This document shows positions 34,921 through 38,662 of a stretch of 38,662 nucleotides of DNA, piece by piece. A program made the position numbers and the translations under genes. The stretch's first letter is position 1. Each line of letters opens with the position of its first letter. The notes beneath the pieces are model-generated. The model was not told the origin of the DNA, did no database searches, and worked only from the letters and a program-made list of their open reading frames with translations. This stretch comes from Sphingomonadales bacterium UBA6157 (GTDB taxonomy: Bacteria > Pseudomonadota > Alphaproteobacteria > Sphingomonadales > Sphingomonadaceae): NCBI GenBank assembly GCA_002423025.1, contig DIUN01000007.1:1-38662 (forward strand), in the 5' to 3' direction.

Positions 34921-35919
34921 TCAAACCACGGCTTTCCACAGCCGCAACGCCTGCACCGTCTCTGCAACATCGTGCACACGCACCATTTGCACCCCGCAGG
35001 CTGCACCGTGCAGCGCCAGCGCCAGGCTGCCCGGCAGCCGCTGCTCCGGCGCAACGCTTGCCCCTGCCCCACCGGCAAGCCGGCCGATCAGCGCCTTGCG
35101 GCTCGCTCCCAGCAGCAGCGGCACGCCCAGCCCGTGCAGCAGCGTCAGCCCGCGCAGCAGCGAGAGGTTGTGTTCGAGCGCCTTGCCAAAGCCGATGCCG
35201 GGATCCGCGACAATATGCGCACGCGCGATTCCCGCGGCCTCGCAGGCGGCAATGCGGTCCGCGAGCCAATCGAACACATCGAGCAATGCGTCTTCATAGT
35301 GCGGCGCCACCTGCATCGTCTCGGGCGTGCCCTGCGCATGCATCAACACCACCGGGCAGCCGCGCGCCGCCGCCAGCCCCGGCGCGGCATCGTCATAGGC
35401 CAGCGCAGAGACATCGTTGATCATCGCGGCCCCGGCATCGAGCGCTGCCGCCATCACGGCGGCCTTGCGCGTGTCCATGCTCCAGCACAGCCCATCCAGC
35501 GCCGGCAGCACACCGCCAAGCCGCGCAAGCTCCTCCTCGAGCGAAACTGGCGCCGCTCCAGGCCGTGTCGATTCCGCGCCAATGTCGAGAATATCCGCGC
35601 CCGCCGCCGCCATCGCCCGCGCTGCGGCCTGTGCCGCCTCAGGCGCATGGTTGCGGCCGCCATCGGAAAAGCTGTCCGGCGTCACATTCAATATGCCCAT
35701 CACCGCCGGGCGATCCTGTGGCAGCCCGGCCAGCGGCTTTCGCGCCTCGGTCAAGGCCCGCAGCGCCACCTCCGGCGCAGCCTCAGCCGCGATCACCCGC
35801 GGCGCGCGGCCCCGCTCCAGCACCTGCAGCCGCGCAAAGCGCAGCGGGCCACCGGCCAGCGGCAGGCCGTCTCCCAGTGCAATCGGGCGGTAATAAAGTC
35901 TGTCTCGGTCAGCAGCCAT
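34921..35919 (-). CDS. folP: Dihydropteroate synthase
   Basis: FolP condenses 6-hydroxymethyl-dihydropterin pyrophosphate with p-aminobenzoate in folate synthesis and is the target of sulfonamides. The 332-aa TIM-barrel protein has MGILNVTPDSFSDGG, DIGAESTRPGA, MINDVSAL, DPGIGFGK, GASRKALIGRL and RVHDV. The first ~70 residues (LYYRPIALGD...) are an N-terminal extension relative to the ~280-aa E. coli enzyme; such extensions are common in alphaproteobacteria. It lies 40 bases after ccrM on the same strand. Confidence 0.95.
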   Translation of the reverse strand: MAADRDRLYYRPIALGDGLPLAGGPLRFARLQVLERGRAPRVIAAEAAPEVALRALTEARKPLAGLPQDRPAVMGILNVTPDSFSDGGRNHAPEAAQAAARAMAAAGADILDIGAESTRPGAAPVSLEEELARLGGVLPALDGLCWSMDTRKAAVMAAALDAGAAMINDVSALAYDDAAPGLAAARGCPVVLMHAQGTPETMQVAPHYEDALLDVFDWLADRIAACEAAGIARAHIVADPGIGFGKALEHNLSLLRGLTLLHGLGVPLLLGASRKALIGRLAGGAGASVAPEQRLPGSLALALHGAACGVQMVRVHDVAETVQALRLWKAVV

Positions 35920-35959
35920 GGTCAGGCTCTAGCCCGGCAAGGCTGCGCCCGCCAGCGGC

Positions 35960-37057
35960 TCAGCCGGCCATGCTCACCGTGGCGCGATAGGCCGAGCGCT
36001 TGTCATCGAGCGGCACCAGCTTGCCGGCTTCCTCAATGTGCCAGAAGGTCCAGCCATTGCAGCTCGGCAGGCCCTGTGCGGCGGCACCAAGCTGGTGGAT
36101 CGACCCGGCCTTGGCGCCCATGCTGAGCGAGCCATCGGCACGCACTTCGGCAGCGTGGCGGCGCTGGCTGTCAAACAGCCGCGTGCCCGGCCGCACCAGC
36201 CCGGACTCGACCAGCGAGCCGAACGGAATCCGCACTTCGGCGCGCTTGCCCTGGCTCACGGCCATGTCCCCGCCGGACAGCGGCAGCAAGCCGGCGATGC
36301 GCTTTTCGGCCACCGCGACGTATTTTTCCTCGCGCTCGATGCCGATCCAGTGGCGGCCGAGCAGCTTGGCGACAGCGCCGGTCGTGCCGGTGCCAAAAAA
36401 AGGATCGAGCACCACGTCGCCCGGCTCGGTGCAGGCCAGCAGCACGCGATACAGCAGCGCCTCGGGCTTTTGCGTCGGGTGCGCCTTGACGCCATCGGTC
36501 TTCAGCCGCTCGCCACCGGTGCAGATCGGGATCAGCCAATCAGAGCGCATCTGCAGCTCTTCGTTCATCGCCTTCATGGCGTGGTAATTGAACTTGTACT
36601 TTGCCGTCTCGCTCTTTGCCGCCCAGATGAGCGTCTCATGGGCATTGGTGAAGCGTGTGCCCTTGAAGTTCGGCATCGGGTTGGCTTTGCGCCAGACGAT
36701 ATCGTTGAGGATCCAGAAGCCGGCATCCTGCAGCGCCGCGCCGACGCGGAAGATGTTGTGGTAGCTGCCGATGGTCCAGATCGCGCCATCGGGCTTGAGG
36801 ATGCGCCGCGCTGCCTTGAGCCAGGCGCGGGTAAAGTCATCATAGGTCTTCAGCGAGGCGAACTTGTCCCAATCATCGTCCACCGCAGCCACCTTGCCGC
36901 CCTCGGGCCGGTGTAGATTGTGTGCCAGCTGGAGATTATAGGGCGGATCAGCAAAAACGAGATCGACGCAACCCTCGGGCAGGGCGTTCATGGCGGCGAT
37001 GCAATCGCCGAGGATGATGCGATCAGTCTTGATCGGCGCAGATGGGTTCTTGCTCAT
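35960..37057 (-). CDS. ccrM: CcrM-type adenine DNA methyltransferase (GANTC)
   Basis: CcrM is the cell-cycle-regulated orphan methyltransferase of alphaproteobacteria that methylates adenine in GANTC. The 365-aa protein is a beta-class N6-adenine methylase: the catalytic DPPY at 37-40 lies N-terminal, and the SAM-binding DPFFGTGTTGAVAKLLGR is C-terminal to it. The C-terminal ~90 residues form the CcrM-specific DNA-recognition domain (EVRIPFGSLVESGLVRPGTRLFDSQRR ... LPSCNGWTFWHIEE). No restriction enzyme gene is adjacent. The ATG at 37057 is preceded by a leader full of GANTC sites. rnhB lies upstream, an alphaproteobacterial arrangement. Confidence 0.96.
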   Translation of the reverse strand: MSKNPSAPIKTDRIILGDCIAAMNALPEGCVDLVFADPPYNLQLAHNLHRPEGGKVAAVDDDWDKFASLKTYDDFTRAWLKAARRILKPDGAIWTIGSYHNIFRVGAALQDAGFWILNDIVWRKANPMPNFKGTRFTNAHETLIWAAKSETAKYKFNYHAMKAMNEELQMRSDWLIPICTGGERLKTDGVKAHPTQKPEALLYRVLLACTEPGDVVLDPFFGTGTTGAVAKLLGRHWIGIEREEKYVAVAEKRIAGLLPLSGGDMAVSQGKRAEVRIPFGSLVESGLVRPGTRLFDSQRRHAAEVRADGSLSMGAKAGSIHQLGAAAQGLPSCNGWTFWHIEEAGKLVPLDDKRSAYRATVSMAG

Positions 37058-37262
37058 GTAGGCACTGATGATTCAGGACCGAATCGCCGTCAATCCCCGC
37101 CGGGCTTCAGCATGATTCATAATTGAATCATGGATTTGCACCGATTCGCTGGATTATGACTCGAACTACCAGACTTTGAGTCTCCCGGCCGGCGTACCCC
37201 CAACCCATGGCGTGTTGCAGGAAAGACTCACCACTGCTGGTTAGATGAAAATAAATTCAGGA
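37058..37262 (-). promoter_or_regulatory. ccrM upstream region with eight GANTC sites
   Basis: GANTC sites begin at 37070, 37081, 37114, 37125, 37143, 37158, 37178 and 37225. Random expectation for 160 bp is about 0.6. Sites 37070, 37081, 37114, 37125 and 37158 are spaced by 11 or 33 bases. On the minus strand GAGTC (37162-37158) runs directly into CATAAT (37158-37153), a good -10-like hexamer, which would give a leader of roughly 90 bases containing the first five sites. No convincing -35 was found, as expected if an activator such as GcrA or CtrA is needed. The promoter assignment is inference; the site cluster is directly visible. Confidence 0.65.
37111..37132. repeat. 9-bp inverted repeat containing paired GANTC sites
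   Basis: CATGATTCA (37111-37119) and TGAATCATG (37124-37132) are perfect inverted repeats separated by TAAT. Each arm holds one GANTC, so this is a dyad whose methylation state is symmetric. It lies about 55-75 bases upstream of the ccrM ATG, probably within the leader. It could be an operator for a methylation-sensitive factor or an RNA hairpin. Confidence 0.6.
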
Positions 37263-37282
37263 AATGCCGGTTTTCCGGCATT
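37263..37282 (-). terminator. Intrinsic terminator after rnhB
   Basis: AATGCCGG (37263-37270) pairs perfectly with CCGGCATT (37275-37282) around a four-base loop. On the minus strand it starts 32 bases after the rnhB stop and is followed by a T-rich stretch (TTCCTGAATTTATTTT). It would separate thiD-rnhB transcription from the ccrM promoter. Confidence 0.65.
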
Positions 37283-37313
37283 GCCGCGGTCCGGATGGGG
37301 CTTTCAAGCCGCG

Positions 37314-37928
37314 TCACCCCCGCTCCAGCACCCGCGCCACCGGCGCAAAACTCCGCCTGTGATGCGCCGTGGCGCCCAGCCGCTCCAGCGCTGCGCCATG
37401 CTCCGCTGTGCCATAGCCCTGGTTGCACGCCCAGCCATAGCCGGGGCACTCCGCATCCAGTGCCGCCATCAGCCCGTCCCGCTCGGTCTTGGCGATGATC
37501 GACGCCGCAGCGATCGAAAGGCAGCGCCCGTCACCCTTCACCAGCGCCGTCGCGGCGCGCTGCCAGCGGGGCAGCCGGTTGCCATCCACCAGCACATGGT
37601 CAGGCTCGCGGCACAGCACCGCCACGAGCGCCAGCACGGCCCGCTCCATCGCCAGCATCGTCGCCCAATGGATATTGAGCGTATCGATCTCCTCCACGCT
37701 GGCCTGGCCGATGCCGATATCGGCACATTCCGCCAGCGACGCGCGCAAGGCCTCCCGCCGGGCCGCGCTGAGGATCTTGCTGTCTTTCAGCCCCTTGGGC
37801 AGGCTGCCTCCGCGCAACACCACGGCGGCCGCCACCACCGGCCCGGCAAGCGGCCCGCGCCCGGCCTCGTCCACGCCCGCCACGCAACCGGGAAAGCCCA
37901 TGGCAGCCGGCAGCAGCAGCCCCGCCAT
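37314..37928 (-). CDS. rnhB: Ribonuclease HII
   Basis: RNase HII cuts RNA in RNA-DNA hybrids and starts removal of misincorporated ribonucleotides. From ATG 37928 the protein is 204 aa with the catalytic VAGVDEAGRGPLAGPVV (Asp-Glu pair), GLKDSKILSAARRE, the HVLVDGNRLP aspartate, and AAASIIAKTERD with its metal-ligand Asp. The start overlaps the thiD TGA by one base (TGATG). A second start at MGFPGC, nine residues on, is also possible. Longer open-frame codons to 38084 lie inside thiD and are rejected. Confidence 0.93.
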   Translation of the reverse strand: MAGLLLPAAMGFPGCVAGVDEAGRGPLAGPVVAAAVVLRGGSLPKGLKDSKILSAARREALRASLAECADIGIGQASVEEIDTLNIHWATMLAMERAVLALVAVLCREPDHVLVDGNRLPRWQRAATALVKGDGRCLSIAAASIIAKTERDGLMAALDAECPGYGWACNQGYGTAEHGAALERLGATAHHRRSFAPVARVLERG

Positions 37929-38662
37929 CAGGGCAGCGGATAGAAGCCGAGCGGCCCGTGCCCGCCGCCAAGCCCCGGCGCCCTGGCGATGCCCTGCGCC
38001 ACGAACGCCCGCGCCCGCTCCACGGCAACCTCCAGAGGCAGCCCCTGCCCCAGCCCGCAGGCCAACGCTGCCGCCAGCGTGCACCCGGTGCCATGGGTGT
38101 GTCGTGTGTCCACCCGCGTGCTGGTGAAGGCGCGGTGGCCGCCGCGCGTCACCAGCCAGTCCGTCAGCCTGTCTCCGGGCAGATGCCCGCCCTTGGCCAG
38201 CACGGCCTGCGGCCCGGCGAGCAGCAGCTCCTGCGCCGCGAGCAGCGCATCGGCCTCATCCTCGACTTCGGTGCCGCTCAGCATCACCAGTTCCGGCGTG
38301 TTCGGCGTCACCACTGTCGCCAGCGGCAGCAGCCGCTCGACAAGCGCGCCGGCCGCCTCGTCTTCCAGCAGCGCCGCACCGCCCTTGGCCACCATCACGG
38401 GATCAAGCACCACCGGCACCCGCAGCCCGGCCAGCACGTCCGCCACCGCGCGCACCGTATCCGCCCCGCCGATCATGCCGATCTTGATGGCATCGACGCC
38501 GATATCCTCGATGCAGGCACGCATCTGTGCCACCACAACCTCGGGTGGAATGGCATGGATGCCGCTCACGCCCAGCGTGTTCTGCACCGTCACGGCGGTA
38601 ATCGCCGTCATCGCATAGCCGCCAAGGCAGGTGATGGTCTTGATATCGGCCTGGATGCCGGC
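37928..38662 (-). CDS. thiD: Hydroxymethylpyrimidine/phosphomethylpyrimidine kinase, 5' end cut
   Basis: ThiD phosphorylates HMP and HMP-phosphate in thiamine synthesis. The gene runs off the right edge: reading in from 38662 the frame gives AGIQADIKTITCLGGYAMTAITAVT, so ATG 38611 is internal, and only the first ~20 residues are missing. Visible motifs are QNTLGVSGIHAIP, KIGMIGG, VVLDPVMVAKGGAALL, TPNTPEL and the anion-hole/catalytic THGTGCTLAAALA. Its thiamine product is the precursor of the cofactor of the pdhAB enzyme encoded in the same window, but no other thi gene is present. Confidence 0.94.
   Translation of the reverse strand, partial: AGIQADIKTITCLGGYAMTAITAVTVQNTLGVSGIHAIPPEVVVAQMRACIEDIGVDAIKIGMIGGADTVRAVADVLAGLRVPVVLDPVMVAKGGAALLEDEAAGALVERLLPLATVVTPNTPELVMLSGTEVEDEADALLAAQELLLAGPQAVLAKGGHLPGDRLTDWLVTRGGHRAFTSTRVDTRHTHGTGCTLAAALACGLGQGLPLEVAVERARAFVAQGIARAPGLGGGHGPLGFYPLP

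Noticed and set aside
35960..37057. Restriction-modification system around the methyltransferase
   Set aside because: Neighbours are folP and rnhB, no endonuclease gene is present, and the protein has the CcrM C-terminal domain, so it is an orphan cell-cycle methylase.
37058..37313. A small gene between rnhB and ccrM
   Set aside because: Frames there are short, lack ribosome-binding sites and overlap the terminator hairpin and GANTC cluster; the region reads as regulatory.

Overview
The window is a dense, GC-rich stretch of bacterial chromosome made almost entirely of housekeeping genes. Gene order and protein types point to an alphaproteobacterium, most likely a sphingomonad. The markers are dusB-ntrB-ntrC-ntrY-ntrX-hfq-hflX with a convergent mazG, fused ispDF, an E1-beta subunit carrying its own lipoyl domain, split pntA/pntA2/pntB with an aa3-oxidase subunit IV, and rnhB next to a CcrM-type GANTC methyltransferase. 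I infer the lineage from content, not from a search. I saw no transposase, integrase, phage gene, CRISPR array or obvious foreign island.

Layout. (1) Positions 1-25 are the 5' end of a tRNA-Ser on the minus strand, cut by the window edge. (2) 127-8547, plus strand: three exported peptidoglycan enzymes (MltB-like, RlpA, DD-carboxypeptidase), then tmk, holB, metG, a GNAT acetyltransferase, tatD and a metallo-beta-lactamase-fold hydrolase, packed with overlaps or very short gaps. (3) 8654-9094, minus: a host-attachment/baeRF-family protein; 9218-10039, plus: mazG. (4) 10036-19254, minus: dusB, the two nitrogen two-component systems (NtrBC, NtrYX), hfq and hflX. (5) 19335-21031, plus: ispDF and pncC; they converge on lipA and a COQ10/RatA-like gene (20953-22399, minus). 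(6) 22686-28245, minus: ftsB-like, pdhA, pdhB, pdhC and lpd, a whole pyruvate dehydrogenase complex close to lipoyl synthase. (7) 28359-31689, plus: a bifunctional beta-oxidation enzyme and exported MsrB and MsrA. (8) 31741-38662, minus: thiD (cut by the right edge), rnhB, ccrM, folP, a 46-residue oxidase subunit IV and the three-gene proton-translocating transhydrogenase.

The gene content is ordinary; the more unusual signals are regulatory or at residue level. The strongest is a cluster of eight GANTC sites in 160 bp just upstream of ccrM, including a perfect 9-bp inverted repeat with one site in each arm. Five of the eight sites fall on an approximately 11-bp register. This suggests that ccrM senses its own methylation product. 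Others are an NtrX without the GAFTGA loop beside a canonical NtrC, an exported MsrA/MsrB pair that both lack the usual resolving cysteine, an AT-only 14-bp palindrome between convergent genes, and a structured or possibly coding 286-bp gap upstream of lipA. I did not find a convincing new multi-gene system.

No gene-free stretch exceeds 300 bases. The largest gaps (22400-22685 and 37058-37313) are described as features.
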